Below are positions 52,457 through 64,000 of a stretch of DNA of 64,000 nt, one piece after another (the stretch's first letter is position 1; each line of letters begins with the position of its first letter). A model generated the notes under the pieces. That model was not told the origin of the DNA. It saw only the letters and a program-made list of their open reading frames with translations, and ran no database searches. Source of the stretch: Casuarius casuarius (taxonomy: Eukaryota; Chordata; Aves; Casuariiformes; Casuariidae). The translations under genes and the position numbers were made by a program. Location: the NCBI GenBank assembly GCA_003342895.1, contig PTFA01000273.1, positions 990,954 through 1,054,953 of the forward strand. The letters run 5' to 3'.

Positions 52457-52592
52457 AGTGGAGCAAACAGTAACTGGATTTTTGCAAGGTACAGCTGGAC
52501 TAGTTTTTATCACTCTGTAGATCTCGGTAATCTCTCTGGACAGTGAATTTGCGATGCACAAGTGTACAACTTCTTCATAACTTGCAGTCATC
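52457..52592 (-). CDS. Candidate coding exon with in-frame ATG (unidentified)
   Basis: Reading the minus strand, a T-rich acceptor ending 'ctacttttttag' is followed by a segment beginning G-ATG. The frame stays open for 45 codons to a donor 'cact|gtacgtgag' that fits the consensus well from its +1 position. The translation starts MTASYEEVVHLCIANSLS and continues with REITEIYRVIKTS, a balanced helical composition. Two CpGs lie inside, rare in this neighbourhood. If the right-hand CpG island promotes a minus-strand gene with a non-coding first exon, this could be its first coding exon, about 11 kb downstream. No family is recognised, and a chance exon cannot be excluded. Confidence 0.3.
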
Positions 52593-54673
52593 CTAAAAAA
52601 GTAGATCTAAAACTATTTTTGGTAGTTCAAGTACTAACTAATAATGCAGAAGAATATAATTTGTATACCATGAGTCCTGTAGCTAGAAACCTAATAGCGG
52701 ACTGTAAAGCCATCTGTGAAAAGAAGAATATGCTTGACTAATTAATTTCACCTGAAATTTAAGATTCTACCTGTCTGAGAATAAGAACTGATTTCTGATT
52801 GTCATCTCAGCAGTTGAACATCAGCTCTCTCCACTGATGCTCAGTCCAGTATCAGGTGTTTCATTAGCGATTGCCTCCCCACAGCTTCAACTGTTAAAAG
52901 TAGGTACGCCTTATATTTGGTAAAACAACTGGCAAATCTATAGTTTAAATAAATTTACAGGGAAGCCACAAGAATTCTGAAGGATGAACTTTTCCCCATA
53001 ATTTGGGTTACAAAGTATCAGAAAATTGCATTATTGTTTTTACAACCAAAATCTGAAAGAGAATTGCTGAACTTAAAAATGTTTTCACAGTACTCCAAAG
53101 GAAATCTCAAGATGTCCTCCAAAATGTTCCAGTTTCTTGAAGGGAACTTTGTAAGGAAAAAAATATTTCAGGTGGAACTCCTGTCCTTCTCCCATTTTAC
53201 ACAGAGGTAAAAAAACCTGAGCATATTTTTCCTCATAGCTATTTTGAAGGCAGAAAGGGGACACAGTTTATGAGGAAATAAAGAACTGACAAAGCAAAAT
53301 GTTAATCTGCCAAATATATGAGCTGTTTGCAAACAGAATGCAGGGAAAACATTGATACATTTCAGCACACATTTTGAAGCAAAAGGTAGGTCTGAGTGAT
53401 ACATATTTCTTATTTTTTGTAAGAACAGTGCTCCGAAAACATGTAAGTATTGAAAGCAATATTCAAATAGTCAAAAGCCTAATTCTGAATGAAACTTCAA
53501 ACTCTGCATAGATTCAGAAAAGCTAAATAACTTCCCTGTTACCTTTAAATCATTAGGAAAGGCCAACTAAATTTACAGTCAACATCTACGTCAAGGATGC
53601 ATGGCTACTTGTGCTCTTAACAAAACAAATTCTCAACTTCTACAACTTCATTCCCAAAGGAAAACAATACTCCTCTAGCTCCTCTCAGCAGCTATCAGTT
53701 TTAATTCATCCTTAGAATGCAGCCAGAAGACCATATCTGAATTATTACTTCCATGTAGCTCCAGTCAACACCAGAAATGTAGTGGTACAACTATACCTCC
53801 AGCAGGGGCAGCTGTCTTTTCTACACTAACAGAGAGATGACTAACAAATAGAAAAGCTGGGGAAAACCCTGTTAATGCATATATGCAGAGGCAAAAGTTA
53901 TTTTTAGGCACTAATAACATCTCAGAAATTCAGTAGATGGAATAATAAACACATTAGTGAAAAAGCACAGTTCCTTCTGCCTTAAAATTCTCAAACAGAT
54001 TAAATACAGAGAAGTAATACAGCATATTAAGATGCATACAGTAAAGGTGATAATGCCTGACAAAAGGAGTCCATTAATTAAATTTAGCAAATAAACTCAA
54101 GAGTTTTGTCTTCTCTCAAAAAGTATACAGTCCTGATTCTGGTTGGAGAATCTGTCATTTAAGATAGCTTGAAAGCTTGGGAACCTATACTCCAGAAGTT
54201 TCTAATAGGAATATGAACTTGCAACTCTTTTATAAAGTAGGCTATCTGTGAGAAAAAATAATCAGAATCATGTCTCAGTATATATATCTCACTCCCTCTT
54301 ATAGAGACAAGAGTTAAGAAACTGGATTCATCTGAATAATACAAACACCTAAATGGAAAGTAGCAGCATCGGAACAGAAGTGAGCCAGGATGTAGAGGGA
54401 AATTCAAATCTGTTCTCTTTTCATCTACAGACACAAACACCAAAATGGCATCAGACAGATACATCATTGTATTGTTACACTTATGAAGATCCCCAAGCAC
54501 AACCTGCCAGGAGAAACTGTTATGTCAAATAGGTCTGTTTCTCTTACTGTTTTCCTTCCTTTAATGTGAAGAGCATCCTGATGTGCAAAATGGGAAATAG
54601 TTCAGGAAAGCAAAGATTTCACAGAGAGCCCAAAGACAAGGCTGTATCTTATCCAAGATACAGAATAGAATAC
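52593..54673. other. AT-rich non-coding DNA, no gene seen
   Basis: I see nothing recognisable apart from chance open frames (53168-53404, 53268-53459). The frame at 54159-54500 is 113 codons long and begins with GTG rather than ATG. Confidence 0.55.
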
Positions 54674-54727
54674 AGAAATTTCTGAAATAATAGGGAGCGC
54701 AGAGAAATTTCTGAAATAACAGGGAGC
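54674..54727 (+). repeat. Recent two-copy tandem duplication, period 29
   Basis: A 25-base unit beginning 'agaaatttctgaaataa' and ending 'agggagc' occurs at 54674-54698 and again at 54703-54727. The copies differ at one position. Near-identity implies a young local duplication. Confidence 0.9.
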
Positions 54728-57700
54728 TACCTCAGCAAAGGCAGCAAGTATACAAAGCCTGTATGGTGTCTGAAGTACCCTAAAGAACAGAAAAGAATTG
54801 AAAGAGTACTTGACTTCAAATACTACACTGAAAGACTACTTCCTAGATATCTGTACTTAGTGAAAGAAGGCAGAGATCCATGCAAAAAGTGCAAGCACAT
54901 GACACTTAGTAAAGGTGTAAGAAATAAGGGTGCAAGAAGCCTCTGAGATCCTAATGAAGATAGCTTTCAGAGGGGATTTCTACAATATAATAAACAGAAC
55001 ATCCAATATTCCAAATTTAAGCGACACTGAAATAAGATCAGTCTAGGGAGCCATATTCAGAATTCTTGCACGTTAACAACATTAGATATGATCTAACAAT
55101 GAGCAGCAAAATCTGCTACAGAGTCACCTTTGAAGGACACCAAAAGACTCATTCAAGATAGTGATTTACAGTATGGAAGAGCTGGAATGTAGTAACTATC
55201 AGTATTTCTTCGGGAACACACAAAGGTGGCAAGTCATCAAGTGTTTCCCCTTGATTTACGAACTCCCATTTTTCATACAAAGGAAAGATCACTGGCTGAA
55301 ACGTTCTCATCAGTGCAACGCCAGGACAGAGAACAACTTTGAGGAAGAAGAGGAGGGGAAGAGATACCTCCAGACAATAGCCAAATCGGTGTTGAGCCTG
55401 TGGCAGCCTTGTTTTAGTGTGAAACTTCTGAGGATGTAAAGTTGCACTCTGTATTCTTCCAAATAGGTGAATTCAGATTTCCTCCTACCCTAAACACTCT
55501 CAGAGTTCACATTAAAATACGAAAAAGATATTAACATCATTATCTGAGTAACGGGGACCACAGGTACAGTACTGAAAATATCTCCACTTACTTTTTTGAC
55601 TGGCATCTACAGTATAGATTTAACCCAGATAGGCACAAATTTTGCATCAAAATGACAAGCTCCTTACCTCCTTAGAACAACAACCATGAGAAGATGAAAA
55701 TGCAGCATGCCTACCACTAACAGAATTTAAGAATTATTAACCACATATATCTACTAAACCACTCACTGTTGCACAAACATTTCTAGCATCTCAGTCATTA
55801 TCACAGTGCAATGATCCCATCACACCCATTCTTTCCACATAACTGACAATTGCTTTAAATTTCTTTATTTAAAATAAAATCTCTCTCTAACCTGCACTAC
55901 TGCAGAAACCCATAAAGATTAAATAATACAGCTTTAAGGTCAACACAGATTTCACAGGTTATGTAGTTCCCACTAAAAAGCAGGAAAACAGGCTGAGATT
56001 ATAAACTAAAATTGCCCAGAGATAGAGAAATTCTCATCCCTAAGAAAGTCCAGTCCATTTTCATAATACCTTTGGAATAAGATTATCCTTGTGCACTAGA
56101 TTAATAAATCAGTCCTGTGAATAAATCAGTCAGGGACACAGTCCTAGTAAGCATCCTTTTAGAGATTACATCGCCTGTAAGGGCACGTATCTGTTTATCA
56201 AATGCAGTCCACAAGGCTGGAGAATGAAAATTTCCTTTTTACATATACACAATATGTATTCCGTTTTGCCTAAAACTGTTTAGCAATTCCTAAATTAACT
56301 GAAATACTACTATGCAAAAGACTTAACACTCTGTGTTTTCCAGAATCACTGTAATCATACACAGTTAAGCCCAGGGAACATCAGGATTCCTACAGAGGTA
56401 ACTGCCTGTTACCTTCAGAGGGTACAATGATTATCTGCTGCCCTTGACATAGTTCAAATTTCCATCTAGTCAGTACTCTGAAACTTCATGTGACCATTTA
56501 AGGCAGCTTTTGAGAATGTTAAATTGAAAACAAGTGTTAATTTTACAGATTTGATGTAGTGACAAGAAAAGTGTACACTGAATATCCACTTCTCTTTTAC
56601 AGAAGAACTGTATTCGCATCATGAATACCAATTAGGGCAAATATTTCTTTAAACTCATGTTGTACTTTCACATGCCATGTATGATAGAAAAATTCAAGGC
56701 TTCTCACGTCAGGCAAGATAATTTTCCAAATCGTCAAACAAGGTTAGCAACATGATTTTGCTATTTGGAAGATTCTGTTAATCAAAAATAGATCACTGAT
56801 GCACTTAATGATAACTTGAGAAATTCTGTTATTCACAAAATATTTTAAAAAATGAAAAACCTAATCAGAGAATCCATCTGTTATTTATAGTAAAATAAAC
56901 TGGTAAATAGTGAATATTTATTATCTAACCAAAGACAGTTTTCCAAATAAAGATGATGGCATACTGCCAATAATGAGAATACATAGGCATTTGGCAAAAT
57001 TACATTTCCTTGATGCATAACTGTTCTAAAGTAATTCCTGCTGGATACGTATTTCTCTTTATGAAAATGCCTCTGACTCCCTACCTTACGAGACACTATA
57101 AAACGATTCATCAGATGTTTTATTAAGCCTTCTTCTCTATATTTGAATTTAACCACTGCTAAGATTACCTGACGTAAAAACTGCTGTCATTTAAGCAAAG
57201 GCATAAATGCAGTAAGGGCCTGATGAAAACAATGCCGCTGTCAAAGGAAATCTTTTTCACTAACCACTGAGTGTTGGGTCTATTAGAACAGCCCTTGTAA
57301 TGCTTCATGAGAAACTCCACCTATACTATTAAGGTACCAACTCAAAAACGGTTTGCAGGCTTGACTATACAAGTGTGTTTTGTTGTGCACCCTTTATTAT
57401 CACTGTTCATTTTTTTTAAATTAATCATATAGGAACAAACTTAAATATATCAGGGAAGGTATACAGTTCACAGCTAAAACTGAAAGTCTGATCTTAACTA
57501 ATACTTCTAAAAGAGTAGGTCAGAGCTATCCAAACTATCTGTCTTTATCTGCAATACATGTGATATCCGAAGTGAACAAGGCAAGGCTAAATGCCATGTC
57601 TACCCTTTCATCACTGATGAATACCAACTCCTTGTTGGTTATATTTGCAGAAAACCACTAACTTTATTTTTTTCTGGGAAAACAACTATTTGTAGATGAA

Positions 57701-58244
57701 AAATTAGAGTATGTTTATGCTGGATAAGCTTAAAAACTGTTTAAGCACACTTGAAACAGTGGAACTAACAAGTCAACAGTGTAAATGCACCCACAGTAAT
57801 CACAAATTTGCTAATGTATTTGAAAATAGAATATAAGAAGATCTAAATAAAATCACAATATTGTATTTACTTTTTTATAGCTATTTCAGTGAGTTTCTCT
57901 GTAACAAAAGACAGAATTCTCATGACCAAAATTGTACTCATTATCTGCAAATAGACTCACTCTTTCTCACTCAAAAGAAGTTTTCTGAACTATACTGCAA
58001 TATTAGCTCAGCACTGAGTGTATCTAATTTTTCCAAGAGAAATGCTACTGGTTAAGTTGGCATAGAGACAGAAGGCTGTAAATTCCTATCCTCCATCAGT
58101 ACCATTGACCTCAGAGCAAACCCCACAACTGGCTACAGGCATTCAACATCCATCATTGCTCCTGAAACCTAATCTTTCAGAGAAGGACAGCTGCACTCGG
58201 CAGCAGTTAAGCAGCTTTCTAAGGTACACCATCATCCCAAACAT
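54728..58244. other. AT-rich non-coding DNA, no firm gene
   Basis: The open frame 55161-55439 includes a Glu-rich stretch read from a GGA-rich run, with no recognisable domain. The phrase 'aataaatcagtc' is repeated with a period of 17 at 56103-56131. The interval around 57200-57310 is less AT-rich and has a conserved-element feel, but that is impression only. Confidence 0.5.
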
Positions 58245-58274
58245 ATAAATAAATAAATAAATAAATAAATAAAT
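58245..58274 (+). repeat. (ATAA)n microsatellite
   Basis: About 7.5 perfect copies of the tetranucleotide, 30 bases long. Likely length-polymorphic. Confidence 0.95.
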
Positions 58275-58492
58275 TTGCATTATTTGCAACTAATTGCAAG
58301 TATTAATATACAGTATACCTGTACGGAAGATTTTTTAAAAGCATAGTTTAAGCGGTAAAGAAGTGATACACTTGACGTCTGTAGCGCTGAAAGCCTAGGA
58401 AGGAAATATCTGGTCCTAGAATTACAAAATACCTTTTAAAAAAGACTTCCATCTGACAGTAGTTTCCAGAGGGGGAGAGAACTCTTTCCTTC

Positions 58493-58512
58493 TTTTTTTT
58501 TTTTTAAAAAAA
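58493..58512. repeat. T13A7 tract
   Basis: Thirteen T are followed directly by seven A. The junction is self-complementary over 14 bases. It is probably homopolymer growth and is unlikely to be polymerase III or bacterial-type termination. Confidence 0.85.
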
Positions 58513-61500
58513 GTGATTCACAGAACTTTAATTATGCAGGTGAACAGAGCTAAAATAGTCATGCCTCTCTCTATATATGCTAAAAATCATGACACACATC
58601 TGTCTTGTAAATATCTTCTCTTATAGCATAAAGCAGACGAAGAAAGGTTCAGAGTATGGAATATGCCCACATATTTTTGTGAACTTTATCTGAATTTTTC
58701 AAAAAAAAAGAAGTAAAAAGCATTTTTACTTAACCTTGGTAAATAAAATGTGCTTCACTTTTACCAAGGCATTCACGAATGTTTCTTCATTCCAAACATA
58801 TGGACATTTATACAGTCCATCCCCACCCAAAAGAAAATAATTCAAAAAAAGCAGAAACGGCAGTATCTGAATTCCTTATACAAAAATTTCAGATTTCTCT
58901 GCAAAGTTTTACAAAAGAACACAACCTATGGACAGTTCAAAAAACACTTAATAATTTCTTAATTCAATCAGCATTCTAAAGTAACAGGAACTACTGAGTT
59001 CAAACTCAGCAAACAGTTGTTTTTTAGAGGTCAGAAAGCCTATGACATTGTTACCAGAATGTCTGTGAATTTCCTCCCAGTGCACCAACTAACAGAAAGC
59101 CGGACCACAGACTGACGCTTTGAGTAAAAACAGTGAATGAGCCAAGCTGACGCACTGAAATCAAAATGGGTTTGGGTAAATTTGCAAATGGAAAGAATAC
59201 CTTTTTACAAATTTGGGAGCTATCACATTTATTTCAGTCAGTTTGGCACTGATCATATCCATCATGAGAATTAGCTGATTCTGCCATCTAAAAAGCCAGA
59301 TTTTACACATCACTTACCGAACTCTGACTTGGAGCTCTAATTTCCAGAGCATTAAAAACGGTAAATGAAAGAGCAACACCATTGCTTACTTTATTCCATA
59401 TACTGCATTTGACATACTGTTTGTAGAAAAAGTATGCATTATCTGGCTACAATGTGAGCAATTCAGCTAGCTAGGACATCCATTTTGATTGTCTGCAAAC
59501 AACAACTTAATTTGTATACCAATGGAGCGATTCCAATAATTTGAAGTTTATTGGAAATCTCAAATAACTTAACTATTCTTAGCCTTGAAGAAGCACAGCA
59601 CAGTAAGTATATTATGGCATGCCCTCCAACATAATAAATCAAAGTGTCTAAACTTCTATCATTTTCAGTTGGCTAACAGGAAGGAATTTCTGTATGATGC
59701 TCCTTATATTTGAAAGAACACCTAGGATCTCTGGTAGATATCAGAAAGACACAGGTAGAAACACAGGGTTGATTTCTGCAAAATTTCTACCTGTTTTGGA
59801 AGTCTACTGCAAAATCCATCACCATTTTTCTCCTGTTACTATGCTACTAAGCCTATGAAAAGGATGTCACGGCATGTAAGCATGAGACACTTAAGCCTGC
59901 AGAGTCTTTTGATCTCAGGTATGTACAAACTGATACAGATGTATACCTACTATGATGTAGTTAAAAATAAGCTGATAAACAGAACAGTTAAGGTGAATAC
60001 TTGGGTCTACCAAAGAATTGAAAGAACTGGCCAAATAATAATTACCTTCTAAAAAGCAATGCTTTCATTATTTACATAATAATTTAATTAGTTTAACTGA
60101 ATTATTTAAAAGCAAACCATGCTTATTATTTTTTATCAATTTTCTCTGCATTTTAGCAGTTTCCCATATGAAGACATGAACATGCAATGTTTTAATAAAT
60201 ATGATCAATCACCAACCAAAAACCATCTGAGCTTACGAAACTGTAAGCTAAAATTGTGCAATAGTAGACATATGGTTGTATGAATGCACAGCGGCTTAAA
60301 CAACAAGTGAACCTTGTTGGAATGGAATTTACAGGCAAAGCACTCTTGAGCAATCTTTTTCTATATCATCAGATTTCTTCAGTAGATAAGTTGTACAGGC
60401 GCTTTCAATGTAGTACATCACCAGGAGAAATAGCTCTTCCTCTTTGCTCCTACTTGGTAAATCATTGATAAATCATGTGAAGGAATATTTTTAAACAGTG
60501 ATTCTGGCTTCAGGCTGCCAAGGTGCCAGTGAACATTCATTAAGTAGCCTAATTTAAGGCCTTTTCCAAAGGAAACAAGGATTAAACAGGTAAAATAAAC
60601 AATTCACAGAGTATGTGAAATTCGGAGTTTTCATAAACATATTGTATGTTGACCATTCTATGTCAAGTGCTTTTACATAGAATTACATTGTAGGTTCCTG
60701 TTAAAACACTGACAGTATTATGTATTTCTTTGACGCTGAATTTAAACGCTCAGTATCTGTATCTCTTTCTCAACTGTTTAAAAAACAGAAGGTTAAAAGA
60801 TTATGTTATACAAAAGTGAAATATGATGGTTCATTGATCTGTACTGTATTACTCCTTATGATACCTGAAGTGCAGATGAAGTGCCTGTCTTGTACATTTG
60901 TGACATACCTCCTTAATTTATCAACACTCTGTAAAACTTTATTATGAGCAGATGCCTGTGATTTCAAAGGGCCTTTAGAGTGGACTTCATTACATGCCAT
61001 CATTATTTTACACAAGTGCACACACAAAATTATGCATGATCAATATTTGCACAACCGTAGTCAGTTATGAGACAAAAAGCCTCTCGCAGTAACTGGCTCG
61101 CATCACATGATATATAAAACTCTGCTTTTTAAAATATATCCTATTAAAAAATTAACATACCATAGTGAAGATGCATTTTCATTGTATGACCTTACAGTGA
61201 TTTAGCTTAAAAATCCTTTTAAATCAGAATTTTTGAAGAGCTTGGTACAGAAAGTTCATTTTGAAGGAAATCCAATATGCAAATATTTCAGCTGTGCTCT
61301 TTTACAAATTGTCTGCCTTGTCAGTTTGAAAAACTGAAAATCAACAATGGAACAGTGTAAGTATACTTGACCTTATTGCTTAATGTCCATCAAGAATGCC
61401 ACGGTTGGTCGATTTTAAATTTGTGAAACTGACACTCAAAAATGTATAGCGCATCTTCAGTCCAGATCCCATAAACGCTGACTACACTCCAGCCAAAGCC

Positions 61501-63709
61501 TTGGAACCTCTACACTTCCAAACTTACATAACACAAAGCTAGTTTAAATACACCATCAATCTATGTCTGCTCTCACGTTAGAGTAATCCTGTTTAGTTTA
61601 TCTTTTAACCCTACACTTGCATTGAACAGTACCATTACTAATCTAATAGAAGATACATATAGGCAACAAATCTGATTTTCTCAGCTTACAGAAAATATGA
61701 AGTGCAGAGAAACACTCAAATCCGACTTTGCCCCAAATTTTCACCTCCCAAGTTGACATCCTTTCCCAACCACCACAGCAGTCAGGAGAGCACGGAGAAA
61801 TAGGGAACTATGTTGCGTGTCATATAGGAGGGGGGAATGAATGAAGCAAGGTAAAAATCCAAAAGATAATATGCAGATTGCGCACATCTCCTGAATAGTA
61901 GCAGCCTCATTTATCAGTAATGAATAAATGAATGGCAACTGTGCTTTTGATGTTAGGCATCTGTGTAAAAAATGTCTTTCTGGTGGAAGAGTTAGCATAT
62001 GCTATGTACTGGTATTTGCTGTATGAGAGCAGTTTATACAGGCCCCTAGTGGCTTAGCACACACAGCAGCAGATGAAGGGGGATCCCTGCTCTTTGCCTG
62101 GTGTAGTTTTGGTCCCTGCATTATGCAAATGTAGAAATGAAGGGCGACCTTAAAAATGAAAGCTGCATCACTGACTAGATTTAAAATACTAAGTATTTCA
62201 TTTTTTCATAGGACCCAAAATCTGTTTTTGCAAACCCTCTCATAACATTAAACACAGATTTAACATCTCCCATGTAGTTGACTGGCAATACTGGTATTTG
62301 AGTTATGCAACAGTCACAACAGAATGCTTGATTCGTGTTATTCTTTAGCACTCATTTATAAAGTAACTCATCAGTCTTAACTGATGAGACTAAAAGCAGA
62401 TTCTAAGTCATGACTCCTGAAACCTAGAAATACAAAGATACGTTTTTCCTTTCCATGCACTATTCCTGACAGCCTGCCACAGCACACACAAACCATAATG
62501 AATTTCTTAGTGCCTTCTTAGAGTAGAACTGTTCTACTTAGGCAAAGCTCTCAGTGCTTAGCGTGGATATAGAAAAGCAATACATCATTTCTGCATTGAG
62601 AGAAATCTAAATATACTCTACCATATTACCACAAGTGACAAAACTAAAATTGGAAAGCTACTCCTGTAAAAAGTCTCTCATTAAATCCTTATTCCCTTCT
62701 ATGTAAAAGCTACACCACTCAGTTCCTTGAAAATCCCATGCCAGTACATTTACAGCTTTTAGTAATTTTGACTGGGCAAAATTTGACAGCTGAATTTATT
62801 AAACTGACCAGTTTGTCAATTTTGCACATAAAGACATAATAGCAGACCTCATGAGAATGAATTTAAAGAAACCATCAAAAACTGCCATCTAAAGTAGGAT
62901 GCAAGTGCATATGATTGTATTTCGGGGAGCAGAAAATCTTTTTTTCCCTCAAAGTTGCTCTGTTCAATACCAAGAAATGCAAGAGCTTTGTTTGCTCCCA
63001 ACCCAGGAGAAAATGATGTCATTTACTATACTTCTATATCAAGAAGAAAAAGTATTAACCGTTATAATGTTATAAACCGCTATTACACTCCAGAGAAATG
63101 AAAAATATTGTACACATTCATTTATTCATCTCTGCATCAAAATTTATGATAAAAGTCCTGATACTACACAGTAGTGTAGTTTGTGTCTGAACAAAACATA
63201 GGTTGGAAGCAATTACTGAAAGGCTCAGAAGATCATCCTAACTTCCTATATGAATTATAAGCTTAAGAGGATATAGGGTTAATGAAAAATATTCATCTCT
63301 TGCAAATAGGAAACTCCAAAGAAAACCAGTATCTACAGACTCATGTGAAATACTGCACTGTCTCACGCAGACAGTGAAGGAACACAAATATAAAAACCTT
63401 AACTACTCTGTGTAAATAAAGTGACCCTTTTAGGTATGTCAGAAGTTAAAAAATAAATATGATAAGTGTTGTAAAGAAACTGACATACCTCTATGAGGCA
63501 ATAACTGCACAAAGGCCAGGCAAAAGAATAAAATATGCTTGGCAACAGTCTCAAGAAGTAGGAAGAAGGAGCAGATATTCAAAAACCGTTTACAAGGAAA
63601 AGTGGCAACAGCTTAAGAAGGAAATAATACAGGTCTGTGAGTAAGAGAGGAAATAAAAAACATGTAAAATGCAAAATTCGGGAAAACAACTATTTTATTT
63701 GCAATACAG
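58513..63709. other. AT-rich DNA flanking the CpG island, no firm gene
   Basis: There is no gene recognised. Octamer-type motifs (atgcaaat) occur at about 61275-61283 and 62123-62130, in stretches that are slightly less AT-rich. A 32-base plus-strand segment at 61325-61356 lies between a good acceptor ('ttgtctgccttgtcag') and a 'gtaagt' donor, with one open frame. None of these is strong enough to call. Proximity to the island makes enhancers plausible, but nothing in the sequence proves it. Confidence 0.5.
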
Positions 63710-63773
63710 GGAGAGCTTAGCGAAGGGAGTGAAAAGCGCCTGTTCACAACACAAGACCTTACAGAGGGAGCTG
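63710..63773 (+). other. Exon-like segment at the island edge
   Basis: The plus strand reads acceptor 'tttatttgcaatacag', 64 bases, then the near-consensus donor 'ctg|gtaagttt'. Two of the three frames are open, so the reading frame is not determined. If the island drives transcription to the right, this could be an upstream exon. If the gene runs left, it is a coincidence within a first exon or intron. No protein is recognised. Confidence 0.2.
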
Positions 63774-63810
63774 GTAAGTTTGCTGAACAATTTTGAGAGC
63801 CCCCTCAGCT

Positions 63811-64000
63811 CGGGAAACTGAGTTTTCAACCCCGCGACGCGCTTTCTTTGCAGCGGTTTAGAAAGAGTAAACAAGTGAATTAAAAGCGCGGTCCAGGCAG
63901 CGCCGGGCGCCTCGGCGCCCCTTCCCGCCGGCCGGCAGAAGCGGGAGCCCGCCGAGCCCAACGGCCGCGGTGCCCAACGGCCGCGGCCCCCAACGGCCCC
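63811..64000. promoter_or_regulatory. CpG island, left part (runs off the window)
   Basis: Composition changes abruptly from AT-rich to GC-rich. The last 100 bases contain 18 CpG dinucleotides, while CpG is scarce elsewhere in the window. A GC-box-like sequence (GGGGCGCC on the minus strand) lies at 63914-63921. There is no clear TATA box. Such islands mark vertebrate promoters and first exons. Direction is unresolved: a minus-strand gene would have its first exon here and introns across the window, while a plus-strand gene would lie outside. The minus-strand open frame through the island begins with TTG, so it gives no start codon. Confidence 0.85.
63957..64000 (+). repeat. 16-bp GC-rich tandem repeat, at least 2.75 copies
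   Basis: The unit CCCAACGGCCGCGG plus two variable bases is present at 63957-63972 and 63973-63988, and partly at 63989-64000, where the window ends. Each full copy contains a CCGCGG palindrome and the motif AACGG. The array may continue past the window edge. Confidence 0.9.

Noticed and set aside
54159..54500. 113-codon minus-strand open frame
   Set aside because: Its first codon is GTG, not ATG, and there is no domain or splice context.
63695..63961. 88-codon minus-strand open frame through the CpG island
   Set aside because: It starts at TTG, has no ATG in a useful place, and its Arg/Ala/Gly-rich part only reflects GC-rich DNA. It is more likely untranslated first-exon or promoter sequence.
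1..64000. Search for tRNA, 5S, U6, 7SK, microRNA-like long hairpins, CRISPR arrays and bacterial operons
   Set aside because: None of the diagnostic boxes or arrays was seen by eye; short direct repeats present are simple-sequence or two-copy duplications.

Overview
The window reads as AT-rich nuclear DNA of an amniote, most likely a bird. The evidence is two degenerate CR1 LINE 3' ends with the family's usual tail, a MIR SINE relic, a relic of an old amniote-wide repeat, CA/TG microsatellites, many A/T homopolymers, one 60-base assembly gap and very low repeat density. There is no prokaryotic organisation: no operons, ribosome binding sites or long ORFs. The longest open frames are about 115 codons, as expected by chance in 64 kb, and none gives a recognisable protein. 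A turtle or crocodilian is possible, but low repeat density favours a bird.

Layout. 1-19 kb: AT-rich non-coding sequence with two CR1 tails (about 5.0 and 6.34 kb) and homopolymers. 19.3-20.3 kb: an unexplained island of higher GC with a tight CpG cluster. 20.3-34 kb: non-coding sequence with a few exon-like segments, the best being 23198-23257 (+), plus a polypurine tract at 27.4 kb and a CA/CG Z-DNA-type tract at 33.63 kb. 34073-34168 (+): a possible 3'-terminal coding exon. Down to tandem poly(A) signals at 38.75 kb the sequence could be its 3' UTR, interrupted by the gap at 34808-34867. 38.8-58 kb: non-coding sequence with a MIR, an ancient palindromic repeat, a long TG tract ending in a 32-base purine/pyrimidine alternation, two short tandem duplications, and a minus-strand exon-like segment with an ATG at 52591. 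58-64 kb: an ATAA microsatellite, then a sharp rise in GC from about 63.8 kb into a CpG island that runs off the window. This island is the only convincing promoter-type feature.

Interpretation. One reading is a minus-strand gene that starts in the right-hand CpG island, with most of the window as its first intron(s). Another is a plus-strand gene ending near 38.8 kb with the island belonging to a neighbour. The sequence alone does not decide. No gene is named because none was recognised, and no new biological system was found. The items worth checking are the exon-like segments, the CpG cluster at 20.1 kb and the two Z-DNA-prone tracts.
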